From positions 1 through 64,000 of the forward strand of contig JADHMB010000001.1 in the NCBI GenBank assembly GCA_016780365.1: a stretch of DNA of 64,000 nucleotides, written 5' to 3'. Shown here one piece after another: positions 46,104 to 54,452 of this stretch. Source of the DNA: Flavobacteriales bacterium (GTDB taxonomy: Bacteria; Bacteroidota; Bacteroidia; Flavobacteriales_D; Parvicellaceae). Each line of letters begins with the position of its first letter. Positions within the stretch are counted from its first letter, which is position 1. Both the position numbers and the translations under genes were made by a program. The notes below the pieces were generated by a model. That model did no database searches, was not told the origin of the DNA, and worked only from the letters and a program-made list of their open reading frames with translations.

Positions 46104-47143
46104 AGACGAAAAAAAAAATATTAATCGCTCCGCTAGATTGGGGCTTAGGTCATATATCTAGAACCATTTCGATTATAAAATTGCTCCAAGAAAGAGGTCA
46201 CGAAGTAATTACGTGTGGAAATAATACATCCTATAATATTTATAAAAAAGAATTTTCAGAAATTAAACATATTGAAATTCAAGGCTACAAACCTTATTAC
46301 AGTAAAAAAAGAAGCCAAACATGGGCGTTAATAAAACAAATTCCAAAATTTATAAAAACAATATATAGTGAGAGAAAGATAGCAGAGAAAATAAGTCTTG
46401 AGCAAAATGCGGACATAATTATTTCAGACAACAGATTTGGTTTTAGAAGCAGCAAAACATTGAACATTTATCTAACCCACCAACTTAAAATAAAAGGTCC
46501 CTCACCTTTAATAAAAATTGTTAATCAAATAAATAGACTATTTATTAAAAAGTTTGACCACTGTTGGGTTCCAGATTTTGAAAACTCCTTACTATCCGGT
46601 GAACTATCGGATTCTAATTTGGAAAAAATCTTTATTGGACCACAAACGAGATTCAAAAAAATCGTGGAGGAAAGAAAAAACTATAAATACAAATATTTAG
46701 CAATTATTTCTGGACCTGAACCACAAAGAAGTCTATTGGAAGATGAAATTCAAAATTGTTTCCTTAAGACTAATGAACATTGCGCGATAATAAATGGACT
46801 AACAAACACAAAAGAAATATCAGCTGAAAAGATTACTTTTTACCCACATTTAGAAACAACTGCTTTTAGAGAATTACTAACTAAATCCGAGTTTGTGATA
46901 TGCAGGTCAGGATACAGCAGCATAATGGACCTTTATATTTTACAAAAAAAAGTACTTTTCATACCTACGCCAGGTCAAACAGAGCAAGAATATTTAGCAA
47001 AATACCATCAAAAAACCAACTCAATTTACTATCAAAAACAAGGAAAGATCGACCTTAAAAAAGTAAGATTTAATTTTATTCAATCAAAATCTAAAACAAA
47101 AAAAAAGCTACTTGAAGGAGCTTTTAACAAGGTGTTTTTATAA
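46100..47143 (+). CDS. MurG/UGT-fold glycosyltransferase, probable CTG start
   Basis: The frame includes ILIAPLDWGLGHISRTISIIKLLQERGHEV, a nucleotide-sugar transferase N-terminus common in Bacteroidota (VLVAPLDWGLGHATR type). It begins before the first ATG/TTG-type codon: TTG at 46181 would cut off that motif. An in-frame stop at 46094 limits the start to 46097-46117, and CTG at 46100 overlaps the engB stop as CTGA, exactly like the usual ATGA coupling. The C-terminal half has the donor-binding ICRSGYSSIMDLYILQKKVLFIPTPGQTEQEYLA. The acceptor is unknown. A base error upstream is the alternative. Confidence 0.75.
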   Translation: MKTKKKILIAPLDWGLGHISRTISIIKLLQERGHEVITCGNNTSYNIYKKEFSEIKHIEIQGYKPYYSKKRSQTWALIKQIPKFIKTIYSERKIAEKISLEQNADIIISDNRFGFRSSKTLNIYLTHQLKIKGPSPLIKIVNQINRLFIKKFDHCWVPDFENSLLSGELSDSNLEKIFIGPQTRFKKIVEERKNYKYKYLAIISGPEPQRSLLEDEIQNCFLKTNEHCAIINGLTNTKEISAEKITFYPHLETTAFRELLTKSEFVICRSGYSSIMDLYILQKKVLFIPTPGQTEQEYLAKYHQKTNSIYYQKQGKIDLKKVRFNFIQSKSKTKKKLLEGAFNKVFL

Positions 47144-47146
47144 AAT

Positions 47147-47980
47147 TTATCTAGCTAAGTTTACAAATCTGAAGTCAGAGTCATTTTCTTGCCAAGCAAT
47201 AGCAACAACATATAAATTACTATATTTCCATTCCCCTGTTGAGTCCAAAGGAATATCATAAAATGAAGTTAAATTATTGCCATTAATATCGAAATTCAAT
47301 GATGACCCAAAAACATCTATATTATCTGAGGCTTCTTTTCTTAAAACATTATTGTGAATAAAATTTTGATTGTAATTGCCAGCTATATTTTGTTCTTTTA
47401 CAATACCATTTTCTAAAATATAAACAGATAAATAATAATTATCACCAGGAGTTTCACTTGATAACTTAGATTGTACTTTAATATTCATTGTATTTCTATT
47501 TATTGAATATTCTAAGTCCATATTTATTTCTGAAAATAAATTTAAATCATCTTCAACAGCACTAGTTAGCTGACTGTAGTTACTTGGATTATTTGATGGA
47601 TTAATAACACTATTTAGTCCTGAATAAAAATGAGGACAGCCTAACAATCCATTAACAGAATCTAGATAGGACTGTGTTAATGAACTTATATTTGAAGTGA
47701 GTTCATCATTTTTATGCAAACTAACAATTTGAACATCGTTATAGTTGGAAGAAATATCATCAACAAAAGTTTTTCCTATATCTCCACAATATTGACACCA
47801 TATTCCAGTTGAATAGTAAATAAGAGTTTTTTTATCGTTTTCAGGATAAGTACAAGTGCCATCATCTTTTGAAGCTTCAATATCAAAAGCTAGACTTAGT
47901 GGATCAGTACAACCTTTCTTTCTACATGATGAAAAAATAAGTACTGAAATAATAACTAAAAAATTAATTTTATTATTCAT
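47147..47980 (-). CDS. Omp28-like lipoprotein with CxxC (copy 2)
   Basis: From the ATG at 47980 (MNNKINFLVIISVLIFSSC) it has a lipobox with Cys19. A Bacteroidota CTDP-x-SLAFD-x-x-ASKDDGTCTYPE motif and a thioredoxin-like half with WCQYC (Cys62 and Cys65) follow. The rest is a beta-rich Omp28-type domain. It is a close paralogue of the gene ten bases upstream, with the same order of motifs but WCQYC instead of GCPPC. Upstream extension to 48052 would overlap that gene and is not used. A redox or binding role at the outer membrane is inferred. Confidence 0.8.
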   Translation of the reverse strand: MNNKINFLVIISVLIFSSCRKKGCTDPLSLAFDIEASKDDGTCTYPENDKKTLIYYSTGIWCQYCGDIGKTFVDDISSNYNDVQIVSLHKNDELTSNISSLTQSYLDSVNGLLGCPHFYSGLNSVINPSNNPSNYSQLTSAVEDDLNLFSEINMDLEYSINRNTMNIKVQSKLSSETPGDNYYLSVYILENGIVKEQNIAGNYNQNFIHNNVLRKEASDNIDVFGSSLNFDINGNNLTSFYDIPLDSTGEWKYSNLYVVAIAWQENDSDFRFVNLAR

Positions 47981-47990
47981 TAATAGATTA

Positions 47991-48806
47991 TCAATCGGCT
48001 GAAACATTAATAAATTTGTAATTAGAGCCATCAAATTGCCAAATGACCGCATTTACATGCAAATTATCATAGTTCCAAATAGTTGAAGGAGCAAGAGTTA
48101 GTTCAAGTTCCGTTAAATTTTTTCCTTCAGCATTGAAGGAAATTGAATTTCCAAATTCTAAACCTTGGGCTTCAATCCTCAAAACATCCTTATGAATGAA
48201 GTTTTCATCAGTTCCGTTATCTGTTGATTGAGAGTGAACCATCTTGTCTTCAGTTACATATAATGCAAGATTACAATTTTCACCACTAAATCCGTTTTCC
48301 AGTTGTGATTGAACTTTAATATTCATTTTTCCATTATTAATATTAAAATCTGATGCAATAGAAACCTGGTTTTGTTCCATTATTTGGGGAGTAATAAAAT
48401 CAAAAACATACCAATAGTTTGGCATAACTTGGTCAGTAGAAAGGTAAAATCTTGGAGTACCTTGTTGACCAAAAAGATTATCTAAGTGATTTTGAATCAT
48501 AACACCCTCAGCACAAGTTAATGCAGATGTATAAAGACTAATTACCTGAGCAGTATTACCATAAACAGACTCAATACTGTCGTGAATTAACTTGCCATCT
48601 GTGCCACAGGGAGGACACCCTGTCCATGTCTTTAAAAAAACTAATGATCTCTTGACGTTTTCTGGATAAGTACAACTTCCATCATCTTTAGATGCTTCAA
48701 CATCGTAAGCTAAGCTCATAGGATCAGTACAACCTTTTTTACTACAGCTTGAAAAAACTGACATTAAAATTATAACCAGTGAAAAAGTTTTATAAATGTT
48801 TCTCAT
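47991..48806 (-). CDS. Omp28-like lipoprotein with CxxC (copy 1)
   Basis: A lipoprotein signal (SLVIILMSVFSSC, Cys21) precedes KKGCTDPMSLAYDVEASKDD, then a thioredoxin-like strand with GCPPC (Cys64 and Cys67; CPPC resembles DsbE/ResA-like sites). A long beta-rich region follows (NFIHKDVLRIEAQG, IWQFDGSNYKFINVS). It lies 11 bases downstream of the sensor kinase gene and ten upstream of its paralogue, so the three probably form one transcript. Omp28 family proteins are surface-associated in Bacteroidota, with no known biochemical function. Confidence 0.8.
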   Translation of the reverse strand: MRNIYKTFSLVIILMSVFSSCSKKGCTDPMSLAYDVEASKDDGSCTYPENVKRSLVFLKTWTGCPPCGTDGKLIHDSIESVYGNTAQVISLYTSALTCAEGVMIQNHLDNLFGQQGTPRFYLSTDQVMPNYWYVFDFITPQIMEQNQVSIASDFNINNGKMNIKVQSQLENGFSGENCNLALYVTEDKMVHSQSTDNGTDENFIHKDVLRIEAQGLEFGNSISFNAEGKNLTELELTLAPSTIWNYDNLHVNAVIWQFDGSNYKFINVSAD

Positions 48807-48817
48807 AATATTAAAAT

Positions 48818-49861
48818 TTAATTTTTTGTTAAGGTAAAGAAAAAATTTGAACCTTTACCTACAGTACTTCTTACCTGTACAGTATGACCATGAGCTTCAA
48901 TTATATGTTTAACAATTGAAAGTCCCAACCCTGTACCCCCTTCATTCCTTGCTCTACTTTTATCCACTCTATAAAAGCGTTCAAAAAGACGACTAATATG
49001 TTTTTCGGCGATTCCTGGACCATTGTCTTCAATTTCAATCAATATATTTCTTTCAACATTGGTAAACCGAACAACTACCTCAGTATCAGGGTCTGAGTAC
49101 TTAATGGCATTTATTATTAAATTTTGCATTACTTGACCGATACGATCACTATCACATTTAACCATTATAGGATTATCATAATTACCACCATATTTAATAG
49201 AAATATTTTTTTCTCTTGCCTTTAATTCTAAGCTGTCAAAAATATCCTGACATAATTCTACAATATTATTTTCTTCTATTTCTAGATTAATTCTATCCGA
49301 TTCAAACCTAGTAATCATATCTAAATCAATAATTATTTTATTCATTCTATTCACTCCTTTTAGAGCTCTTTGTAAAAACCTTTTGTTGATGGATGGATCT
49401 TCTAAACCTCCTTCCAAAAGAGTTAAAATATATCCCTGAATACTAAATATTGGAGTCTTTAACTCGTGGGCAAGATTACCTATGAATTCCCTTCTAAACT
49501 TTTCTTCAGACTTAAGTTTTACCAATTCTGAGCTATTTCTTTTTGCAAGTTTTAAAATCTCAACCTCACTTTTAGATAATATATCTTCATTCATATTCAA
49601 TTTAAAATCAGTACTTGAAATCTTATAGTTTTGAACCAGTTGAAATAGCAATCTAATTTTTCTATTTATAAAAATTTCTAACAAAAGAAAAGTTACAGTA
49701 GCTATTAAAATGAAAAAAAATAAAAACAGTATCAAACTATCAGAAACACTCAAACTCACATCATGAAAGTAGAAATTGTAAATAGATACAGCAAGAACTG
49801 AAAATACAGAAACTATTAATGAACAAAAGATGGTAAATTTAAATGGTGTATTAATTTTCAT
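48818..49861 (-). CDS. Sensor histidine kinase without adjacent response regulator
   Basis: Two membrane helices (about residues 9-31 and 42-64) flank a very short periplasmic loop. The dimerisation domain follows with phosphoacceptor His132 in IGNLAHELKTPIFSIQGY, then the N box QNLIINAIKYSD, G1 IEDNGPGIA, the F box RLFERFYRVD and G2 GGTGLGLSIV. The type is PhoR/ResE-like. The loop is too small for a ligand domain, so it probably senses membrane or partner signals. No response regulator gene lies next to it. Confidence 0.93.
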   Translation of the reverse strand: MKINTPFKFTIFCSLIVSVFSVLAVSIYNFYFHDVSLSVSDSLILFLFFFILIATVTFLLLEIFINRKIRLLFQLVQNYKISSTDFKLNMNEDILSKSEVEILKLAKRNSSELVKLKSEEKFRREFIGNLAHELKTPIFSIQGYILTLLEGGLEDPSINKRFLQRALKGVNRMNKIIIDLDMITRFESDRINLEIEENNIVELCQDIFDSLELKAREKNISIKYGGNYDNPIMVKCDSDRIGQVMQNLIINAIKYSDPDTEVVVRFTNVERNILIEIEDNGPGIAEKHISRLFERFYRVDKSRARNEGGTGLGLSIVKHIIEAHGHTVQVRSTVGKGSNFFFTLTKN

Positions 49862-49915
49862 TGTATTTATAAAAATCTAAATTAAAGATAGTAACTTAAA
49901 GTTTTAAATATTAAA

Positions 49916-50341
49916 ATGGAAAATATTAATATTCTTGTCATATGCACTGGAAACAGTTGTAGAAGCCAAATAGCAGAAGGCTATTTGAGATATTTTAGCA
50001 AACAATTAAAAATAAATACCAATGTTTATAGTGCTGGAATAAGGGCAGAAGGAATAAATAAAAAAGCCATAGAAATAATGTCTCAAGATGGAATTGACAT
50101 TAGCAACCATACTTCAAACACCTTAGAAGAATATACAAACACAGAAATTTCTCATGTAATAACAGTCTGTGACCATGCAAACGAAAGTTGCCCAGTATAT
50201 TTAAAGAAAGTAAATCTAACACATAAAAATTTCACAGATCCATCGAAAGTCATCGGAAATGAATTTGAAATTCAAAATGCATTTGAAAAATGTAGAGAGG
50301 AAATCAAATCATTTACCTTAAGCTTTTTAGAGAAAGTTTAA
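49916..50341 (+). CDS. Thioredoxin-type arsenate reductase, LMW-phosphatase fold
   Basis: The P-loop CTGNSCR (Cys10 to Arg16) is at the N-terminus, with a second Cys at 15. Cys85 and Cys92 (VCDHANESCPVY) match the Cys82/Cys89 pair of Staphylococcus aureus ArsC, used with thioredoxin. DPSKVIG contains the general-acid Asp. It reduces arsenate to arsenite. No ars operon genes (arsR, arsB, acr3) are nearby, so it may be a stand-alone detoxifier or a low-molecular-weight phosphatase homologue. It is divergent from the sensor kinase with a 54-base gap. Confidence 0.85.
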   Translation: MENINILVICTGNSCRSQIAEGYLRYFSKQLKINTNVYSAGIRAEGINKKAIEIMSQDGIDISNHTSNTLEEYTNTEISHVITVCDHANESCPVYLKKVNLTHKNFTDPSKVIGNEFEIQNAFEKCREEIKSFTLSFLEKV

Positions 50342-50454
50342 TCTTTTTAATTTTCTAGTGTCCAATGATTTTTGTTAACTAATTACAACAAGTAATTAAA
50401 TTAAAACCCTAGAATTCCTTCTTAAAGGATACAAAAAAATAAAGGTGAACTTTA

Positions 50455-51606
50455 TTATAATTTAATTCTTAAAAAACGCTTAACTATTGACAGAATAAAA
50501 GGCATAGGAGAAACTGATGTGATAATTTTTAGGTCTTCTTTTAAGCTAGATTCCTCCCCCAAAAACTTTAAGATAGTTTTGACGTTTACTTTTTTAAAAA
50601 TAGAAGCAAACAATAAAGATCCTTTTTCGTTGTTCTTGGCAAGTACATCTAAAAGATTTAAATCGTAAAACCAATATTTTGTTCTTTTAGCAAACACTGA
50701 TAAATCATCCTCATTTTTAAGGAAAGAAACCAAGTCTTTTGTCTTTTTTGAAGTGTTATAAAAGGTATAACCTGTGCTTGCTTTAGTCCACCCCCCAGCA
50801 GTTCCGATATTAAGTATGTTGTATGAGTTTAATTCTTCAAATTTGAAAGAGGTCATGGGGATAGCTCCATTTTCTTTTTCCAAAATCTCAAAGTCTGTAA
50901 TCTTTTTTTCTTTTAAATAATCCTTAATTGCTTCTTCGTATTCAGAATGTTCTAATAAGTCTTTTGAAAATAAAGTGAATTCAAATAGCGCTATATTTTT
51001 ATCGATTGGCAACACATACATAAATCGGGTATTGCCATTCTGAGGGACATTAAAATCCATAAAAGTAGCAATTGAATCATCAAAACAGTCAGTTTTTGTT
51101 TTTACAAACCAGCCCACAAAATGCTGTTGTAACACAGGATATTTTTGTTGCGTTTCGTACATTGTTTTATCTAGAATACTATTTAGAAGTTTCAATCCAA
51201 AATAAGTTGATTTATTTGTAACTACTTTTACTCTATTATCTATTTCTGTGTATGTTTTAACGCTGTCTTCAACAAAAGTAATATTGGGTTTTAACTCTAT
51301 ACTTCTCCAAAGTTTATGATAAAACTTTTCGCTTCTAATCATTTTATAACTGTATGGCGAAATATCAAGTGTTTCAGTGAAATCTTTACTTCCAAAAAAA
51401 ACCTTAGGCCACTTTTTAGTTAATAATTCATCCCACTCTCCTTCTCCTTCTTCCCAATAACACCAAGTTTTATCGTTTCCTTTATCTTTTACTTGATCAA
51501 TAATTAAAATGGATTTGTCGTCAAAATAACTATCTAGCGACATGCGATAAGCAAGCAACAAACCTGACGCTCCGGCTCCAAGAATAATATATGACGATTG
51601 ATTCAT
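50455..51606 (-). CDS. crtY: Lycopene beta-cyclase
   Basis: The FAD/NAD motif ILGAGASGLLLAYRM is at the N-terminus. DKTWCYWEEGEGEWD, the SYKMIRSEKFYHKLW region, and TAGGWTKASTGYTFYNT are features of bacterial CrtY. The enzyme closes both ends of lycopene to give beta-carotene. It is the last gene of the minus-strand carotenoid run, and starts directly after the stop of a 27-codon ORF. The length of 383 residues is normal. The 112-base gap to the convergent arsenate reductase shows no clear terminator. Confidence 0.9.
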   Translation of the reverse strand: MNQSSYIILGAGASGLLLAYRMSLDSYFDDKSILIIDQVKDKGNDKTWCYWEEGEGEWDELLTKKWPKVFFGSKDFTETLDISPYSYKMIRSEKFYHKLWRSIELKPNITFVEDSVKTYTEIDNRVKVVTNKSTYFGLKLLNSILDKTMYETQQKYPVLQQHFVGWFVKTKTDCFDDSIATFMDFNVPQNGNTRFMYVLPIDKNIALFEFTLFSKDLLEHSEYEEAIKDYLKEKKITDFEILEKENGAIPMTSFKFEELNSYNILNIGTAGGWTKASTGYTFYNTSKKTKDLVSFLKNEDDLSVFAKRTKYWFYDLNLLDVLAKNNEKGSLLFASIFKKVNVKTILKFLGEESSLKEDLKIITSVSPMPFILSIVKRFLRIKL

Positions 51607-51690
51607 CTAAAAAAAGGAAAATTGAAAGAAAATAATCAAAGGACCTATAACCGAACAAAAAAGTATTGTTAGGTACAAATATTTTTGCAT
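51607..51690 (-). CDS. 27-aa hydrophobic micro-ORF between crtZ and crtY
   Basis: ATG at 51690 to TAG at 51607 encodes a hydrophobic peptide starting MQKYLYLTILFCSVIGPLI and ending in Phe-rich residues. It starts four bases after the crtZ stop, and its TAG abuts the crtY ATG, so it fills the whole gap. The pattern K-Y-x-Y-L...S-V-I-x-P-L resembles the N-terminus of CrtYcd-type lycopene cyclase subunits, so it may be a remnant of one, or a genuine small membrane protein, or a device coupling crtZ and crtY translation. No strong ribosome site was seen. Confidence 0.4.
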   Translation of the reverse strand: MQKYLYLTILFCSVIGPLIIFFQFSFF

Positions 51691-51694
51691 AAAG

Positions 51695-52150
51695 CTATTT
51701 AAATTGCCTAAAGTATTTTAAAGGAACCAAAAGCATACCAAAACATACCCCATCTTCTTTAGATAGTTTTTTATGATGCGCTTTATGACCTCTTCTTATG
51801 GCCAACAAATATCTATTTTTAGTTTTCTTAAGAACTTTTACTCTTTGGTGAATAAATAAATCGTGAACAAAAAAATAAGCCATTCCATAGAAGGTAATTC
51901 CCAAGCCAATCCAAAAAGGAAAAAATTGTAATCCTATTTCAATACCATACATAATTAAAATAGAGCCTGGTAATGCAAAAATCAAAAAGAAGAAATCATT
52001 TTTTTCAAAAAAACCTTTATTGTCTCTAGTATGGTGGTCTCTATGAAAATACCATAATAGACCATGCATAATGTAACGATGAGTGAACCATGCAACAAAT
52101 TCCATGGCAAAAAAAGTAAATATAAAAACAGAAAAATTTATTATATCCAA
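51695..52150 (-). CDS. crtZ: Beta-carotene 3-hydroxylase
   Basis: The four histidine clusters of membrane diiron hydroxylases are present: HRYIMH, HRDHH, HDLFIHQR and HKAHH, between hydrophobic segments. The 151-residue length matches CrtZ. It hydroxylates both rings of beta-carotene to zeaxanthin. The start overlaps the end of crtB by ten bases, so translation is probably coupled. Confidence 0.93.
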   Translation of the reverse strand: MDIINFSVFIFTFFAMEFVAWFTHRYIMHGLLWYFHRDHHTRDNKGFFEKNDFFFLIFALPGSILIMYGIEIGLQFFPFWIGLGITFYGMAYFFVHDLFIHQRVKVLKKTKNRYLLAIRRGHKAHHKKLSKEDGVCFGMLLVPLKYFRQFK

Positions 52151-52977
52151 TTGAATTGATTTTGGAACATAGATTCAAAGGTAATAAGTAGCTTTTTGGT
52201 GTTGGGAACTCTTATTCTTTCTTCCATTAACCTGTCAGATGAAACCTTTTTTATCTTTTTAAATAAAGAAAAATAATATCTGTAAGCTACATAAACTCCT
52301 AACCTTGAAGAAGATGGCAATTTAATAATGCCTTCGAGTGCGCATTCAAAATCATCTTGAATATCTTCTTCTATTTTAAGTTTTTCATCAGGTGTGAATT
52401 TCTCTAAATCAACTCCTGGAAAATAAGTTCTTCCCAATTCTTGATAATCTGCTTTAACATCTCTTAGAAAGTTAATTTTCTGAAAAGCAGCTCCCAACTT
52501 ACGAGCAGGTTCTTCAAGTTTAAAGTATAAATCGTTATCGCCATTTACAAAAACTTTTAAACACATTAGGCCAACAACTTCTGCAGAACCTACAATATAT
52601 TCTTTATAACCAACACTAGAATATTGGATATCATTTAAATCTTGTTCCATACTTAGAAGAAATTTATCTATTAAATCTCTATCAATGGAGTATTTATTAA
52701 CCACCATTTGAAAAGCATGAAGAATTGGATTAACACTTATCTTTCTATCCAAAGCTTTATATGTTTCTTCTTTAAATTCTTGAAGCATTTCAGATTTTGG
52801 ATAATCGTGGAAAGTATCGACAATTTCATCTGCTAAACGGACAAATCCATAAATGGAAAAAATAGCATCGTGAATATTCTTGTCTAATAATTTAATTCCC
52901 ATAGAAAAACTGGTGCTGTAAAGCTGAGTTACATTTTTGCTAGCGTCTACGGATATTTTATGATACAACTCTATCAT
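52141..52977 (-). CDS. crtB: Phytoene synthase
   Basis: The two Asp-rich prenyl-diphosphate sites are DEIVDTFHD (near residue 50) and FLRDVKADYQELGRTYFP (near 155-172). TQLYSTSFSMGIKLL is the N-terminal family motif. It condenses two geranylgeranyl diphosphates to phytoene, the first committed carotenoid step. It overlaps crtI by one base and crtZ by ten. The length of 278 residues is on the short side but normal for Bacteroidota. Confidence 0.94.
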   Translation of the reverse strand: MIELYHKISVDASKNVTQLYSTSFSMGIKLLDKNIHDAIFSIYGFVRLADEIVDTFHDYPKSEMLQEFKEETYKALDRKISVNPILHAFQMVVNKYSIDRDLIDKFLLSMEQDLNDIQYSSVGYKEYIVGSAEVVGLMCLKVFVNGDNDLYFKLEEPARKLGAAFQKINFLRDVKADYQELGRTYFPGVDLEKFTPDEKLKIEEDIQDDFECALEGIIKLPSSSRLGVYVAYRYYFSLFKKIKKVSSDRLMEERIRVPNTKKLLITFESMFQNQFNWI

Positions 52978-54452
52978 TATAACTTATTTAAATATTTGTC
53001 AATTTCTATAGCTGCAATTTGGCCTGAGATGATACTTGGTGGAACACCGGGTCCTGGGACAGTGAGTTGACCTGTATAATAAAGGTTTTTAATTTTTTTA
53101 TTTCTCATTCTTGGCTTAAGTACAGCAGTTTGTCTTAAAGTATTTGCTAATCCGTATGCATTTCCTTTAAAGGAATTATAATCTTTTTCAAAATCATTAA
53201 CACAATAGGATTTTTTAAATATTATATTTTTTTCAATGTCGTTTCCCGTTAAATCTTTCAGTCTTTTTAATACAATATCAAAATACTTTTCTCTCATTTC
53301 ATTAGTGTCTTCCAAACCTGGGGCTAAAGGAATTAAAAACATTAAATTCTCATTTCCTTTAGGAGCTAAGGATGGATCAGTAATTGATGGGCAAGATAAA
53401 TAAAAAAGTGGATTTTTCGGCCATTTTGGATTGTCATATATTTCTTTAGCATGCTGATCAAAGTCTGCATCAAAAAATAAATTGTGGTGCTGTAAATTAT
53501 TTAACCTTTTGTCTAGCCCTACATAAAAAAGTAAACTTGAAGGAGACATTTCTCTCTTTTCCCAATATTCAGTAGTATAATTTCTAAAAGGTTTTTCTAG
53601 TAATTTTTGTTCAACATGGTGGTAGTCTGCAGAAGCAATAACCCCGTCAAACAATAATTTTTCACCATTAACAACAATATTTTCTACTTTTCCATTAACT
53701 ACATTGATTTTTTCTACATTAGAGTCACAATTTATTATTACTCCTTTTTCCTTGGCTAACTTGGATAGTCCTATAATAATCTCATGAAAACCACCCATCG
53801 GGTAATAAGTTCCTTGTGAAAAGGCTGAGTAATTCATCAGAGAATAAAGTGCTGGTGTATTTTGTGGTGTAGCTCCCAAAAAAAGAACAGGAAATTCCAT
53901 TAATCTAGTTAGTCTACTATCTGAGAAATATTTTTTAACATAAGATCTGAAATTAGAAAATACATCTAAGTAAAGAACTCCAATTAGAACTTTAAGATTA
54001 ATAAATTCAAATATTGAATGGGAGGGCTTGTAAACCAAACTATCCATACCGATTTTATATTTTACTGCTGCTCTTTTTAAAAACCTTTTGAGCCTAGAAC
54101 CACTGCCCTTTTCAATATTTTCAAACAAAGCAACAAGTTCTTCAAAAGATGCAGGAACATCGATAGTATTATCTTTTCCATAGACTACAGAAAAACCAGG
54201 GTCTAACTTCAATAAATTATAATAGTCCTCCACTTTTTTTCCATGTCTAGCAAAAAACTTATCGAAAACATCAGGCATCCAATACCAACTTGGTCCCATA
54301 TCAAAAGTGAACCCATTGGATTCGAACTTTCTCGCTCTTCCTCCGGGAGTACTGTTTTTTTCAAGAACAGTTACTTTATAACCAAGTGAAGCAAGTTCGA
54401 TTGCGGAAGTTAAACCTGCAAATCCGGAACCGATTACAGCAATTTTTTTCAA
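52977..54452 (-). CDS. crtI: Phytoene desaturase
   Basis: The FAD motif is IAVIGSGFAGLTSAIELASLGYKVTVLEKN, followed by TPGGRARKFESNGFTFDMGPSWYWMPD. The C-terminal carotenoid dehydrogenase signature is YYTGQLTVPGPGVPPSIISGQ. The 491-residue CrtI removes four pairs of hydrogens from phytoene to form lycopene. It overlaps the regulator gene by four bases and crtB by one, so the four enzymes follow in one operon. Confidence 0.95.
   Translation of the reverse strand: MKKIAVIGSGFAGLTSAIELASLGYKVTVLEKNSTPGGRARKFESNGFTFDMGPSWYWMPDVFDKFFARHGKKVEDYYNLLKLDPGFSVVYGKDNTIDVPASFEELVALFENIEKGSGSRLKRFLKRAAVKYKIGMDSLVYKPSHSIFEFINLKVLIGVLYLDVFSNFRSYVKKYFSDSRLTRLMEFPVLFLGATPQNTPALYSLMNYSAFSQGTYYPMGGFHEIIIGLSKLAKEKGVIINCDSNVEKINVVNGKVENIVVNGEKLLFDGVIASADYHHVEQKLLEKPFRNYTTEYWEKREMSPSSLLFYVGLDKRLNNLQHHNLFFDADFDQHAKEIYDNPKWPKNPLFYLSCPSITDPSLAPKGNENLMFLIPLAPGLEDTNEMREKYFDIVLKRLKDLTGNDIEKNIIFKKSYCVNDFEKDYNSFKGNAYGLANTLRQTAVLKPRMRNKKIKNLYYTGQLTVPGPGVPPSIISGQIAAIEIDKYLNKL

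Noticed and set aside
50342..50454. Short hairpin (TCCTT/AAGGA) between arsenate reductase and crtY as a terminator
   Set aside because: The stem is only five base pairs, and no U-run follows it on either strand.
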